A stretch of 64,000 bases of DNA from Dehalobacter sp. CP (GTDB taxonomy: Bacteria > Bacillota_B > Desulfitobacteriia > Desulfitobacteriales > Syntrophobotulaceae): contig VMEE01000052.1 in assembly GCA_009910795.1 (NCBI GenBank), positions 331,156 through 395,155 of the forward strand, written 5' to 3'. The position numbers and the translations under genes were made by a program. The notes under the pieces are model-generated. The model saw only the letters and a list, made by a program, of their open reading frames with translations. It was not told the origin of the DNA and made no database searches. Positions 49,544-59,808 of this stretch are shown here, in pieces. Each line of letters starts with the position of its first letter. Position 1 is the stretch's first letter.

Positions 49544-49828
49544 ATGAAACTATCCAGAGAAGAAGTGGAACACGTTGCTCTTCTGGCCAGGCTGCAGCTT
49601 TCAGAAGAGGAAGTGGAATTATATACGGAGCAGCTGAATTCGATCCTCGGGTATGCTGAAATGCTCCAAAAGCTCAACACGGATCAGGTTTCTCCGACCG
49701 CGCATGCTGTGCAGCTTTTTAATGTTTTGCGGGAAGATGAAGTAAAACTTTCGATGAGCCGGGATAAAATCTTAATGAATGCACCTGACGAAGAGGACGG
49801 GTTCTTCCGGGTTCCCAGAATCGTCTAG
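49544..49828 (+). CDS. gatC: Asp/Glu-tRNA amidotransferase subunit C
   Basis: Small subunit of the GatCAB complex that amidates mischarged Glu-tRNA(Gln) or Asp-tRNA(Asn). 94 residues with EEVEHVALLARLQLSEEE at the start and the C-terminal DEEDGFFRVPRIV tail typical of GatC. AAAGGCGG precedes the ATG. gatA follows after a 151-base gap. Confidence 0.95.
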   Translation: MKLSREEVEHVALLARLQLSEEEVELYTEQLNSILGYAEMLQKLNTDQVSPTAHAVQLFNVLREDEVKLSMSRDKILMNAPDEEDGFFRVPRIV

Positions 49829-49979
49829 TATAAAACAGAGACTGATCCAATTAAAAGCTTTGTTGATAACAGAATTTACAAACTCAATCAGTAACTGATC
49901 AACAAGCAGGTTGCTTTCTGACAAACGATAATTGAACGTCTCTCTGAGTGTCTCAGATTCGGAAAGGAGTACCAGGTTC

Positions 49980-51443
49980 ATGACAATATTCAAGTCACTA
50001 GAAGAATTACATCATATGCTCGTAAACAAAGAAATCAGCTGCGTGGAATTAACCAGATCGTATCTTGATTATATTGACAGTGCGGATTCCCAGGTTAAAG
50101 CGTTTCTGACGGTTACCGCAGATTCGGCGCTGATGAAGGCAGCAAAAGTCGATAAGAAGATTGCCGGCGGGGAGAGCCTTGGACCGCTCGAAGGGCTGCC
50201 AATGGCCATGAAAGATAATATGTGTACAGAGGGAATCCCGACGACCTGCGGTTCCCGGATTCTAAAGAATTTCAATCCGCCTTATGACGCTACGGTGACC
50301 GAACGGCTGAAGGCGGCAGGAGCCGTGCTGCTCGGCAAACTGAATATGGATGAATTTGCGATGGGATCGTCTACCGAAAACTCCGGTTTCCATCCGACTG
50401 CGAATCCGTTGGATCTGGAAAGAGTTCCGGGTGGTTCTTCCGGGGGGTCGGCGGCCTGCGTCGCAGCAAGAGAAGTACCGTTTGCGCTCGGTTCGGATAC
50501 TGGCGGTTCCATTCGCCAGCCTGCAGCTTTCTGCGGAGTCGTTGGTCTGAAGCCTACCTACGGTGCTGTGTCACGCTACGGCCTTGTGGCCTTTGCTTCT
50601 TCGCTTGACCAGATCGGACCGCTTACGACGAACGTCAGGGATAATGCCCTGGTCCTGAATGCGATTGCCGGCCATGATCCGAAAGATTCGACTTCAGTAC
50701 CGTTTGTTAAGCCAGATTATACCCAGTTTTTAGAAAATAATGTAAAAGGCCTCAAAATTGGGATTCCCGATGAATATTTTGCTTCCGGTCTGAACCCGGA
50801 TGTTGCTGAAGTTATACAAAAGGCGATCCGGACTTTTGAAAGCCTGGGGGCGGAGATCGAGCGCTGTTCACTACCGCATACGGAATTTGCAATGCCGGCT
50901 TACTATATTATTGCTCCGGCTGAATGCAGCTCCAACCTGGCCCGCTACGACGGAGTGCGCTATGGTTACCGTGCGGAAGCCGACGATATGATTGAGATGT
51001 TTAAAAAGACCAGGGAAAAAGGCTTTGGTCAGGAGGTCAAGCGCCGGATCATGCTCGGGACCTATGCCCTGAGCTCGGGTTATTACGACGCCTATTACCT
51101 GAAAGCCCAGAAAGTGCGGACGCTGATCAAACAGGACTTTGATCGCGCTTTTGAAAAATATGACGTGCTGTTGTCTCCGACGGCACCCACCACTGCGTAT
51201 AAGATCGGCGAAAAATCAGATCCTTTGGCGATGTATATGGGAGATGTCTATACGATCCCGGTTAATCTGGCCGGTTTGCCGGCCATCTCAGCGCCGGCGG
51301 GATTTGTCGGCGGCATGCCGGTCGGAATGCAGCTGATCAGCAAGCACTTTGAAGAAGGTACGCTGTACAAAGCCGCTTATGCGTTTGAACAAAATACTGA
51401 GTATCATCTGCAGATACCTGCGCTGCTCAAGGAGGTGCGCTAG
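49980..51443 (+). CDS. gatA: Asp/Glu-tRNA amidotransferase subunit A
   Basis: The amidase subunit that releases ammonia from glutamine. The 487-residue protein has the Lys-Ser-Ser triad motifs [21 protein letters not shown] and [11 protein letters not shown] (about residues 75-180). The ATG at 49980 has AAAGGAG upstream; the frame opens earlier at 49932. The stop is directly followed by the gatB ATG. Confidence 0.97.
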   Translation: MTIFKSLEELHHMLVNKEISCVELTRSYLDYIDSADSQVKAFLTVTADSALMKAAKVDKKIAGGESLGPLEGLPMAMKDNMCTEGIPTTCGSRILKNFNPPYDATVTERLKAAGAVLLGKLNMDEFAMGSSTENSGFHPTANPLDLERVPGGSSGGSAACVAAREVPFALGSDTGGSIRQPAAFCGVVGLKPTYGAVSRYGLVAFASSLDQIGPLTTNVRDNALVLNAIAGHDPKDSTSVPFVKPDYTQFLENNVKGLKIGIPDEYFASGLNPDVAEVIQKAIRTFESLGAEIERCSLPHTEFAMPAYYIIAPAECSSNLARYDGVRYGYRAEADDMIEMFKKTREKGFGQEVKRRIMLGTYALSSGYYDAYYLKAQKVRTLIKQDFDRAFEKYDVLLSPTAPTTAYKIGEKSDPLAMYMGDVYTIPVNLAGLPAISAPAGFVGGMPVGMQLISKHFEEGTLYKAAYAFEQNTEYHLQIPALLKEVR

Positions 51444-52895
51444 ATGTCTTTTACTGATAAATATGAAATGGTTTGCGGCGTGGAAACCCATGTTGAGATG
51501 GCTACGAAAACCAAGATCTTCTGCGGCTGTTCGACGGAGTTTGGCGGCGAGCAGAATACGCATGTTTGTCCGGTCTGTCTGGGACTGCCAGGCGTCCTGC
51601 CGGTGCTGAACAAAGAAGTCGTCAATCTCGCGATCAAGGCGGGTCTTGCTTTGAACTGCGAGATCGCCGAATTCTCCAAATTTGACCGTAAGAACTATTT
51701 CTATCCGGACCTAACAAAGAATTATCAGACGTCTCAGTATGATCTGCCGATCTGCAAAAACGGTTGGCTCGACGTTACGGTGAATAGAGCAAATAAACGT
51801 ATTGGCATCACGAGAGCTCATATGGAAGAGGATGCCGGAAAACTGGTGCACAGCGGAGAGACTATCATGACTTCCAGCAGTTCCGGGGTTGATTATAACC
51901 GGACGGGTGTACCACTTCTGGAAATTGTCTCGGAACCGGATATGCGCTCTATAGATGAAGTTCTGGCTTACCTGGAACAACTGGTCCAGATCATGGATTA
52001 TGCCGGAATTTCCGACTGCAAACTCGAACAGGGTTCCGTCCGTTTTGATATCAATGTCTCGCTTCGCCTGAAAGGGACCGAGCAATTTGGCATACGGACA
52101 GAGACTAAGAATCTGAACTCTTTCAGCTCCGTCCGCCGCTGTCTAGAATACGAAACCGAGCGTCAGGCTGAAGCCCTCGACGACGGCGGAGAAATCATTC
52201 AGGAAACGAGGACCTGGGACGAAGGCAGAGGAATGACGCTGTCTCTCCGATCCAAGGAAGAGGCCCACGACTACCGCTATTTTCCGGAGCCGGATCTGAT
52301 GCCGCTCGTGATCGACCGAGATTGGGTCGAGAGAATCAGAGCTTCCTTGCCGGAGCTGCCTGCCGCCAAAAAAGCAAGACTGCAGTCCCACGGCCTGTCG
52401 GAATACGACGCAGGGGTCATTACCGCAGCCAGAGCGATGGCAGCATTCTTTGACCAGGCACTCGCCAGAATCGATGACGCGAAACTTCTTGCCAACTGGG
52501 TCATGGGAGATTTAAGCGGCCTGCTGAAAACCAACGGACGCTCCTTTGAAGATTCGCCCGTCTCTCCGGAACAGCTGGCAGGGATGTTGACGCTGATCAA
52601 GAAAGGCGATATCAGCGGCAAGATCGGCAAGAGTGTGCTCGAAGAAATCTATAACACCGGTAAGGATCCGGAGACCATCATAAAAGAGAAAGGACTTGTC
52701 CAGATCAGCGATGAAAGTGAACTTGGAATAATTGTGGACGGCATTCTTGCTGCTAACGAAAAATCCGTCGCTGATTACCAAGCCGGCAAAGAAAGTGCAC
52801 TTGGATTTTTAGTCGGTCAGGTCATGAAAGCAACCAAAGGACAGGCTAATCCCGGTCTGGTCAACAAACTGCTGAAAGAAAAGCTGGCACAGTAA
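51444..52895 (+). CDS. gatB: Asp/Glu-tRNA amidotransferase subunit B
   Basis: Binds the misacylated tRNA and activates it for amidation. The 483-residue protein has [16 protein letters not shown] at the start, [15 protein letters not shown] near residue 151, [11 protein letters not shown] near 222 and the C-terminal YqeY-like helical tail region with [20 protein letters not shown]. It starts directly after gatA with AAGGAGGTGCGCTAG before the ATG. Confidence 0.97.
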   Translation: MSFTDKYEMVCGVETHVEMATKTKIFCGCSTEFGGEQNTHVCPVCLGLPGVLPVLNKEVVNLAIKAGLALNCEIAEFSKFDRKNYFYPDLTKNYQTSQYDLPICKNGWLDVTVNRANKRIGITRAHMEEDAGKLVHSGETIMTSSSSGVDYNRTGVPLLEIVSEPDMRSIDEVLAYLEQLVQIMDYAGISDCKLEQGSVRFDINVSLRLKGTEQFGIRTETKNLNSFSSVRRCLEYETERQAEALDDGGEIIQETRTWDEGRGMTLSLRSKEEAHDYRYFPEPDLMPLVIDRDWVERIRASLPELPAAKKARLQSHGLSEYDAGVITAARAMAAFFDQALARIDDAKLLANWVMGDLSGLLKTNGRSFEDSPVSPEQLAGMLTLIKKGDISGKIGKSVLEEIYNTGKDPETIIKEKGLVQISDESELGIIVDGILAANEKSVADYQAGKESALGFLVGQVMKATKGQANPGLVNKLLKEKLAQ

Positions 52896-53035
52896 AATGC
52901 GATGAAATGTAATATAACGCAAAATAAAGGTTATTGTTAAGTGCAAATAAAAAGCACAGTAGAGCGGAATATGGTGCCAAAATAATAAGATAAGCTTAAA
53001 TAATATAAGAATGAACACGTTTAGAGGTGGATAAA

Positions 53036-54229
53036 ATGGGAAAAGTACCGGATACCGGATTGGTGATTGTGGATACAACCCTGCGCGACGGGGAACAGAC
53101 CGCCGGGGTTGTCTTTTCCAATCAAGAGAAATTAAGGATTGCCCGGATGCTTGACGAGATCGGGGTTAACCAGATCGAAGCGGGAATACCGATTATGGGC
53201 GGTAAAGAACTTGATGCCATCAAAGGTATCTGCGGCCTCGGACTGAAAGCCAGTATCATAGGCTGGAACCGCGCCGTGATCAAGGACATTGAAGCATCGC
53301 TGTCCTGCGGCTGTGATGCCGTGGCCATTTCCGTATCGACCTCGGACATTCACATCAAACATAAATTAAAAACAACGCCCGGGGCAGTTCTTGATATGAT
53401 GATCAAAGCAACGGAGTTTGCGAAAAAGCATGTCGATTATATCTCCGTCAATGCTGAGGACGCTTCGAGATCAGATATGAACTATCTCGTGGAATTTGCG
53501 ACGGAGGCCAAAAAGGCCGGTGCAAACCGTCTCCGCTACTGTGATACGATTGGCATCCTCGATCCTTTTCTGACCTTTGATAGAATCAAAACCTTAAGAG
53601 AACGCGCCAATATTGATATAGAGATGCATACGCATAATGATTTTGGGATGGCGACGGCCAACGCTTTAGCCGGAGTGAAGGCCGGAGCCAGATTTATCGG
53701 CGTAACCGTGAACGGTCTTGGAGAAAGAGCCGGCAATGCAGCGCTGGAAGAAGTCATCATGGCTCTGAAATACCTGGAAGAAACGGACCTTGGCTTTGTT
53801 ACGGAGCGATTTGTGGAATTATCCGAATATGTTTCCAGGGCTTCAGGACGTATTCTTCCGCCCTGGAAAGCCATTGTAGGCAGTAATATGTTTGCGCATG
53901 AATCCGGTATTCATGTCGACGGTGCCCTGAAAAACCCGAAAACCTATGAAGTATTTCGCCCTGAAGAAGTCGGGCTGGAAAGGCAGATTGTGATCGGCAA
54001 GCACTCAGGTACAGCCTCGATTAAAGCGAAATTCAGGGAATATGGCAGAGAGCTTACCTCTGAGCAAGCCGATAAGATTCTGAAGCATGTAAGATCCCTT
54101 GCAGTCGATATGAAACGCTCACTTTTCGATAAGGAACTGATTTATATTTACAAAGACCTTTATGGAACTGAAAAAGAAGTAGAATTACTCTCAGATGGAA
54201 ATATGCCGAGACTGAACATCCATGATTAA
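53036..54229 (+). CDS. nifV: Homocitrate synthase-like protein (NifV/AksA type)
   Basis: A DRE-TIM metallolyase of 397 residues joining acetyl-CoA to a 2-oxo acid. The signature DTTLRDGEQT (about residues 14-23), the metal site HTHNDFG near 200 and the C-terminal ESGIHVDG near 288 are present, with no LeuA allosteric domain. NifV homocitrate synthase is the best match; a related Re-citrate synthase role is possible in anaerobes. No nif genes lie nearby. The ATG at 53036 follows AGAGGTGG. Confidence 0.75.
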   Translation: MGKVPDTGLVIVDTTLRDGEQTAGVVFSNQEKLRIARMLDEIGVNQIEAGIPIMGGKELDAIKGICGLGLKASIIGWNRAVIKDIEASLSCGCDAVAISVSTSDIHIKHKLKTTPGAVLDMMIKATEFAKKHVDYISVNAEDASRSDMNYLVEFATEAKKAGANRLRYCDTIGILDPFLTFDRIKTLRERANIDIEMHTHNDFGMATANALAGVKAGARFIGVTVNGLGERAGNAALEEVIMALKYLEETDLGFVTERFVELSEYVSRASGRILPPWKAIVGSNMFAHESGIHVDGALKNPKTYEVFRPEEVGLERQIVIGKHSGTASIKAKFREYGRELTSEQADKILKHVRSLAVDMKRSLFDKELIYIYKDLYGTEKEVELLSDGNMPRLNIHD

Positions 54230-54256
54230 AAATAACATAACTGGAGATAGGTATAA

Positions 54257-54943
54257 ATGAACGCTTTGGAAAACCCCAGATGGAACTTCTGGCAGGCTCT
54301 TTACCTGATTCTTATTGTCTATGTTCTGGAATTTGTTTTGGGCTGGCTAAAGCCGCTAGAGAACCTTGGCTATCTGAAGGGGTATATCAGCTATCTTGTC
54401 ATCGGTTTTGGCGAGGGTCTACTCTTTTTTGTTGCACTGTTTTTATTTTTCAAGATCCTGCGCGGATCGTTTGCTGATTTGGGGCTGACCAATTTAAACT
54501 GGAAATGCCTTCTAGCCGGACTGGGCGGCGGGATCGTGCTGTTCTTTGCTGTAGGTCTTCTGGGAAATGTCCTCGTGGAATATTTCGGGCAGCCCGAACC
54601 CCAGAGCTTTGCACTGGTCGTTGAGGGCGTTGATTCTATCTGGCAGCTGATGCCGCTGGTTCTGCTAGGCGGTTTTATCGTACCGCTTAAAGAGGAAATG
54701 ATTTTCAGGGGACTGATCTATCCTCCGCTGCGCCAGGGGTATGGCAAAGCGAAGGGCATTCTTTTTGCAGGACTGTTTTTTGGACTGATGCATTTCGATC
54801 TGATAAGATTTGTACCGCTGGTGATTGGAGGCCTGGTGCTGACTTTCCTATACGAAAGAAGCAAGAGCCTTTGGACTTCAGTCATTGCGCACGGGGTCTG
54901 GAATATTTTGATGGTTGTCCTGATGTGGTGGCAGCGAGGCTAA
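54257..54943 (+). CDS. CPBP family intramembrane metalloprotease
   Basis: A 228-residue membrane protein with about six hydrophobic segments. The CPBP/Abi motifs are EEMIFRG near residue 146 and GLMHFD near 173, with a final SVIAHGVWN near 212 supplying the last histidine. Substrates are unknown; the family includes CAAX-type and bacteriocin-immunity-like proteases. It follows the homocitrate-synthase-like gene by 27 bases. Confidence 0.87.
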   Translation: MNALENPRWNFWQALYLILIVYVLEFVLGWLKPLENLGYLKGYISYLVIGFGEGLLFFVALFLFFKILRGSFADLGLTNLNWKCLLAGLGGGIVLFFAVGLLGNVLVEYFGQPEPQSFALVVEGVDSIWQLMPLVLLGGFIVPLKEEMIFRGLIYPPLRQGYGKAKGILFAGLFFGLMHFDLIRFVPLVIGGLVLTFLYERSKSLWTSVIAHGVWNILMVVLMWWQRG

Positions 54944-55022
54944 ATAAGGATTGGGCTGAGGCGAGACTGCGCCGAGGAAAGATAATGTTCCGACGAGATC
55001 ACCAAGAGAGGAAAGAAGCTCC

Positions 55023-56372
55023 ATGGTAAAAAAAGATCATAGGCCAGGCGCTGAAGATAATCCTCCCGTTTATCAAGAACGTAGCAGCAGTAAAACCCTG
55101 GATATAGAAATCGTCCGCTTGGCTTCCGACGGATCCGGCATCGGCTATACCGACGGGATCACCACGTTTGTCCCGGGAATGCTGCCAGGGGAAAAAGGCC
55201 GGGTACAGCTGACGGAGCAGAAAAAATTCTACAGGCGAGCACGGATTGTAGAAATTGAATGTTTGTCCGAAGAAAGAGTATCACCGCCCTGCTCAGTTTA
55301 TTCAGCCTGCGGCGGCTGCAACCTTCAGCATGTTAAGTACCAGACCACACTCACATGGAAACAAAGGTGGGTGGAAGATGCCCTGCGGAGAATCGGCGGA
55401 TTCACCAATATTCAGGTCGAACCGGTTCTAGGCATGGACGACCCTTGGCGCTACCGCAACAAAGCGGTTTTGCACCGTGATCGGAAAGGCCGGTTTGGCT
55501 ATTATCGTGGTAAGTCCAAGGATGTAACGATTTTTGACGATTGTCTTCTGCTTAGTCAGGAGATCAACCACAGAATAAAAAAAATGCAGCAGGTGATCGG
55601 AGAATGCTGCGAGGAAACCAAGACAGCCACGTTCCGAGAAAGTAACCGGGGCAAGGGGTTGCTGGTCTTTGACGGCAATACGGAAAACACGAAAGAACTG
55701 GATCAGCTAATCAGGCATTTGAAGGGACAAGTGGAATTTTCTCCCCAAAGCTGTTCAATCGCGATTCCCCGAGGAAATAACGAGTTTGAGGGAAGCGGGG
55801 CTCAGCATCTGAATGAACACTTAGACGGTCTACGCTTCAAAGTCTCCCCTAGGTCTTTCCTGCAGGTCAATCCGGTGCAAACGGCCGTGCTGTATGGACT
55901 GGTACTTGATTGGGCCGGACTAACTGGAAAAGATGAGGTTTGGGACCTCTACTGCGGTATCGGTACGATGACCCTAATGCTGGCCCGGAAAGCCAAAAAG
56001 GTATTGGGCATCGAGGAAAATCCGTATGCGATCGCTGATGCAAAAGACAATGCCGCGGACAATAACATCACCAATGTCCGCTTTGTGGAAGGGAAAGTCG
56101 AGAAGAAGATGGCCGCACTTTCCGGAACCCCGAGCCTCGTAGTGTGCGACCCGCCCCGGGCTGGCATGGAGCCGGAAGTCCTTGAAGGACTGCTTGAGAT
56201 CAGTCCGGAAAGAATCATCTATATATCCTGCAATCCTGCCACACTGGCCAGGGATTTAAAAGTGCTTTGCCGGAATACTTATCGAATCGAGCGCGTACAA
56301 CCGGTGGACATGTTCCCGTGGACCAATCACACAGAAATATGTTGTGTTTTGTCGAAAGAACAAGAGGAGTAA
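55023..56372 (+). CDS. rlmD: 23S rRNA (uracil-C5)-methyltransferase, RlmD-like
   Basis: Methylates a uracil in 23S rRNA using SAM. The 449-residue protein has a TRAM-like N-terminus (GSGIGYTDGITTFVPGMLPGE near residue 38, given as a span), iron-sulfur cysteines in CSVYSACGGCNLQH near 91, the SAM motif DLYCGIGTMTL near 309 and the catalytic cysteine in YISCNPATLARDL near 407. RlmD and RlmCD-type activity cannot be told apart. The ATG follows GAGGAAAGAAGCTCC. A terminator lies beyond its end. Confidence 0.92.
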   Translation: MVKKDHRPGAEDNPPVYQERSSSKTLDIEIVRLASDGSGIGYTDGITTFVPGMLPGEKGRVQLTEQKKFYRRARIVEIECLSEERVSPPCSVYSACGGCNLQHVKYQTTLTWKQRWVEDALRRIGGFTNIQVEPVLGMDDPWRYRNKAVLHRDRKGRFGYYRGKSKDVTIFDDCLLLSQEINHRIKKMQQVIGECCEETKTATFRESNRGKGLLVFDGNTENTKELDQLIRHLKGQVEFSPQSCSIAIPRGNNEFEGSGAQHLNEHLDGLRFKVSPRSFLQVNPVQTAVLYGLVLDWAGLTGKDEVWDLYCGIGTMTLMLARKAKKVLGIEENPYAIADAKDNAADNNITNVRFVEGKVEKKMAALSGTPSLVVCDPPRAGMEPEVLEGLLEISPERIIYISCNPATLARDLKVLCRNTYRIERVQPVDMFPWTNHTEICCVLSKEQEE

Positions 56373-56480
56373 TTATTTGCTACGAAGTATATGATGAAGA
56401 TGTCTAACGTTAAATGGGATGATGGGGTCAGTTAGCTTCACTGAGAAAGGTACCGATAGTCCGATAGTAGACACGTTTTG

Positions 56481-56517
56481 CCAAGGACACTGATATCCGG
56501 TGTTCTTGGATTTTTTA
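56481..56517 (+). terminator. Terminator after rlmD
   Basis: CCAAGGACAC (56481-56490) pairs with GTGTTCTTGG (56500-56509) with one G-U, followed by ATTTTTTATTT. It separates the plus-strand housekeeping block from the leftward rdh operon. Confidence 0.8.
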
Positions 56518-56609
56518 TTTGTGTTAAGCAGTTCTAATCCGTAAATCCATAAAAAGAGGCTTTAGTGATATTATTTTCAACAGGCTTTAGGTTTTGCTGG
56601 CGACTAGGT

Positions 56610-57860
56610 TTAAGAGGCAGATGTTTCGTGGCTTTTTTTATAAATTAATCTTCTGTAGACTTGCAACAATTTTTTTGTAACCACATGGTTTACGTTACAT
56701 AACAAGTCCATTACTGCGCCTATCGGACATAAGAAATAGCACCAGAACTTATAGCTAAATATCCCTATTACCAATACAGTAATAAGTTCTATCCAATAAA
56801 ATCCTGTTCCTTTGAAGCCAAATACTGTTCCAAACGGTTCAATATTCCCTGAAGCCGTATTGTTATTGATTATTACTAGAAAAATACCAAGCCATAGCAA
56901 GAAATAACGCGTTACTTTAAAGATTTTGGCAATTTTTAAACGGTATTTTACCCCACAAAGTTTATTGATTATTTCCTGTAAACCGCCAAAGGGGCAAACC
57001 CAAAAGCAATAAATATTTTTTCCTGTGAATAATGGCAAACCAATGCCAGTAAATAAGATTAAATACCATAAAAAATTTTCCCGAATTGAAGGAAAGAAAC
57101 CTAACATCGCGCCTGTCAAATATTGCATAGAAATTGGACGATTAAGCCAAAAGCCAAGTACTATCATACTACAAAGAATAATTGGCAATCGAAGATTTAA
57201 TTTCCTTTTAAAGAGAAGATTCAATTGCTTAGTGAAGAAGGAAAAAATGATAGCACAAATGAATACCAACATTACGGCAGCTTCTGCCGCTCCAAAATTC
57301 CATGGTTCATTTATTTCTTTGACTTCAAGGTTCAGATCTGTTTTGCCGACAGTATGGGATGCGTTGCGAATCGCTTTAGCTATGGCTTTTGAGGAGATGG
57401 TGGCACCTGAGATTCCATTAAGGTCTACTCCCAGAACAAAAGGGGAGGTTACTTTTGCAGTCTTGAATTTGTCCAAATAACCTTTTTGGATGATTTCTGC
57501 TATATAAGAAGGGGTTTCACTTTGTTCGGCAATAATGGTGCTAATAATTTGTCCGTTTAAATCTATACCTACTGCAATCTTTAAAGGGCCGCCATAACCA
57601 TTGGCTTCTCCAAAAGCTACAAAACCGATCTCTTTTTGATTTGAATCTCTTGCTGAAAAAGTTAAAGGTTCCGGGGAAATTTTTTGGAATTCTTCTGCTT
57701 GCGGATACGCTTGTTTTAATACTTCAGCATATTGTTTGTCGTCGTTTATGTTTTCATTCGTTTTTTTTGTTTTTTCTTTATATGAAATAAACCAGGCTCC
57801 AAGCAAAGTAACGATTGCCAGGATGATCATTATCTTTTTAAGCAGCAAACGCTTCTTCAT
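56610..57860 (-). CDS. rdhC: RdhC: flavinylated NosR/NirI-type membrane protein of the dehalogenase operon
   Basis: 416 residues: an N-terminal membrane anchor, an extracytoplasmic FMN-binding domain (about 60-165) with the flavinylation motif SGAT (T154), five or so further membrane segments, and two cytoplasmic-side CX3CP motifs (C285/C289 in CFWVCPFG, C374/C378 in CYFLCPIG). This is the known RdhC/CprC layout, proposed to pass electrons toward the dehalogenase or to help its maturation. The ATG at 57860 has TGGAGA upstream; the frame opens at a TTG at 57875. It is the third gene of the B-A-C operon, 84 bases after rdhA. Confidence 0.9.
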   Translation of the reverse strand: MKKRLLLKKIMIILAIVTLLGAWFISYKEKTKKTNENINDDKQYAEVLKQAYPQAEEFQKISPEPLTFSARDSNQKEIGFVAFGEANGYGGPLKIAVGIDLNGQIISTIIAEQSETPSYIAEIIQKGYLDKFKTAKVTSPFVLGVDLNGISGATISSKAIAKAIRNASHTVGKTDLNLEVKEINEPWNFGAAEAAVMLVFICAIIFSFFTKQLNLLFKRKLNLRLPIILCSMIVLGFWLNRPISMQYLTGAMLGFFPSIRENFLWYLILFTGIGLPLFTGKNIYCFWVCPFGGLQEIINKLCGVKYRLKIAKIFKVTRYFLLWLGIFLVIINNNTASGNIEPFGTVFGFKGTGFYWIELITVLVIGIFSYKFWCYFLCPIGAVMDLLCNVNHVVTKKLLQVYRRLIYKKSHETSAS

Positions 57861-57943
57861 TCTTTTCATCTCCAAAGAGGTAGGGGAAGTGCGTTTTGCA
57901 AAACAACACCTCCCCCTGAATTTTTTATTTTTACTGTCTTCTA

Positions 57944-59239
57944 TTAAAGTTCGAAAGGTACCTTTAAGCCATATCCCAATACTTTATCCAGTTCGAAAAT
58001 AGTCTTATCAACTATTGGGAATTTTTCTAAGACCGTAGGTGTAATATCATGGAACCAGGCTGTTCCTTTTACCTTATTGTACGGACATATTGCTATGCAT
58101 TGACTGCAAGATGTACGGTTCATTCTCCAAAAGTCAAAACATTTTTGTCCGTCAACCGGCCATCTTACGACACCGGGGCGGTTGGAAATGTTATATACTT
58201 TATCGGAAGGTTCAGTAGCGGTGTCAATACAACCATTAGGGCATTTATCCGCACATTTTTTACAAATCTTGCAGAATGCTTTAACTCCCATATCTATAGG
58301 TTTATCCGGCATCAGAGGTGCGTCGGTAAGCACCGCTGCGAGCCGTACCCGGGGACCGAACTTAGGCGTAATAATTATTCCGTTTCTTCCTAATTCACCC
58401 AAACCGGCTTCAATTGCAGCAGGAACTGTTGGCAGCGTATCATTACCGATGGGGATGGCCGGATATCCTAAACAACGGATGAATTTGGCCAAAGCGCTAG
58501 CAACCTCAACCATATTAGAGTAGCCCAGTCCTACACTTGCAGAAGCGTTGTAGGATTGCAGATCGCGGATTGGGTCATTTTTCATCTCAATCGCCGTAAC
58601 TACAATATACTTAAACTGCGCAGGATCTTTCGGCCAAGGCTTACTTACCTTTTCTTTAAAATCAAAGTAATCCGAATACATCCATCTGGGGTCTAATTTG
58701 GCAATACCTACATCAAATGCCCCCAGAAAAAGGCCGGCGTTCTTGACCTTTCGGCTAAAGACCTCAGGTTCTGCCTGAAAAGCGTTTGGTGCTATTGTAT
58801 CATCCCAAATCATGGCGTTTTCGGTAATTATAGTTGTATGCTTATTATAAGCCTCTGCGTACTTCTCGTCCATAGTAATGACGGGGTCGTCCCATCTCAT
58901 GAAAGGTGATTGGGCAGGGATTCCGTAACAGTTCCAATCTGCCGCATTATTATGGTCCCACCAAGCAGCAACAGCCAGAGCCATGGAATCGTGCTCATCC
59001 TTTACACTAACATCACGCTGCTTTAAAGTTGCTCTGTAAGCCACGTATTCCTTATCCCAAAACATACGAGTATACATATGATTCTTTTGTGGGTAACGGC
59101 CAAAATCTTTTGTTAACTCGTAAATTGGTTTGTCTACGGTTTTGGCCTGGACTTCTTCCGGTGCTAAGATAGCAGGAACGCTTAAGGCCGCTCCAGCCGC
59201 TAGTGCTGTTTTTAAGAAATTTCTTCTGGAAGTCTTCAT
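57944..59239 (-). CDS. rdhA: Reductive dehalogenase catalytic subunit (RdhA)
   Basis: A corrinoid and iron-sulfur enzyme that removes halide from organohalides as terminal acceptor of respiration. The 431-residue precursor starts with a Tat signal SRRNFLK (residues 4-10) and a hydrophobic run ending around APEEVQA. Two cluster motifs lie near the C-terminus: C323, C326, C329, C333P, and C367 with C378, C381, C385P. The GYSNM segment (Y240) and R298 fall where I expect the substrate-site tyrosine and arginine of PceA. No DHXHXXG cobalamin motif is seen, as expected. The substrate cannot be told from sequence. rdhB overlaps its start by four bases. Confidence 0.95.
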   Translation of the reverse strand: MKTSRRNFLKTALAAGAALSVPAILAPEEVQAKTVDKPIYELTKDFGRYPQKNHMYTRMFWDKEYVAYRATLKQRDVSVKDEHDSMALAVAAWWDHNNAADWNCYGIPAQSPFMRWDDPVITMDEKYAEAYNKHTTIITENAMIWDDTIAPNAFQAEPEVFSRKVKNAGLFLGAFDVGIAKLDPRWMYSDYFDFKEKVSKPWPKDPAQFKYIVVTAIEMKNDPIRDLQSYNASASVGLGYSNMVEVASALAKFIRCLGYPAIPIGNDTLPTVPAAIEAGLGELGRNGIIITPKFGPRVRLAAVLTDAPLMPDKPIDMGVKAFCKICKKCADKCPNGCIDTATEPSDKVYNISNRPGVVRWPVDGQKCFDFWRMNRTSCSQCIAICPYNKVKGTAWFHDITPTVLEKFPIVDKTIFELDKVLGYGLKVPFEL

Positions 59240-59556
59240 GCCATTTCCCCCTTTTTCTCTATGTTAACTGGGTTCTTTTTGCCAGAGTTAAGCATTTTTC
59301 TAAAAAGGGGCAGTAATGCCAGCATGATGGCTATAAGAGTCCCCCCCATAATTGCGGCTGCTCTTATTTCATTTTCATGAATACTGAGACAGATAACATC
59401 AATGGCCAAATAACCAAGGGCATACCAGATAACAAAAACTCCCCATTGGTACCATTTTAATACAATTCCTTTTTCTTTTAAGCGCTTGTTGAATGTTTGG
59501 GCGACAAAGACAGCTAAAGCTCCTGCCGCCATCCAGATTAACCACATAAAAATCAC
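59236..59556 (-). CDS. rdhB: RdhB: membrane anchor of the reductive dehalogenase
   Basis: A 106-residue hydrophobic protein with three membrane segments (about 3-20, 36-57, 65-86), a WYQWG segment at the second helix and an ENEIRAA turn that are typical of dehalogenase anchors. It precedes and overlaps rdhA by four bases, the B-A order known from the cpr locus of Desulfitobacterium. GGAGAGTGATTTTT precedes the ATG. Confidence 0.92.
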   Translation of the reverse strand: MIFMWLIWMAAGALAVFVAQTFNKRLKEKGIVLKWYQWGVFVIWYALGYLAIDVICLSIHENEIRAAAIMGGTLIAIMLALLPLFRKMLNSGKKNPVNIEKKGEMA

Positions 59557-59808
59557 TCTCCTTTTTTTGATCTGCCATGATTACGGACACTTAATCGTTT
59601 TGTTTAACTTTTTTTTAGATACCCCCTTTAGACATTGAGATTTTGTTTTGTGATTAAAGGCTATAGCTCTTTTGAGATAAAGATAGCAAAATAAAAAAAG
59701 AAAACATATTGCCCAGACAACAGGGGTTTTGTTGTCTGGGCTACATATTTTCTTTGCCTTTGAAAATATTGATACTTTATGAAGCTTTGTCGATAAATTT
59801 TTTCGTAG
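59557..59808 (-). promoter_or_regulatory. Upstream region of rdhBAC
   Basis: This region must carry the rdhBAC promoter. On the minus strand TTAAACAAAACGATTAA (within 59620-59640) contains two TTAA half-sites nine bases apart. It is only loosely like the TTAAT-N4-ATTAA dehalobox of CprK, so I mark it as a candidate only. The rdhK terminator also lies here. Confidence 0.35.
59711..59741 (-). terminator. Terminator of rdhK
   Basis: A perfect 12-bp stem (GCCCAGACAACA with TGTTGTCTGGGC) and a 7-base loop, followed on the minus strand by a T-rich run (TTTTCTTTTTTTATTTT). It isolates rdhK from rdhBAC. Confidence 0.8.

Noticed and set aside
49252..49659. Hydrophobic 135-residue frame upstream of gatC
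   Set aside because: It runs into gatC in another frame, has no ribosome binding site and reflects a T-rich stretch.
59620..59640. Canonical dehalobox in front of rdhB
   Set aside because: The half-sites are nine bases apart rather than four and the inner bases do not match; it is kept only as a weak candidate.
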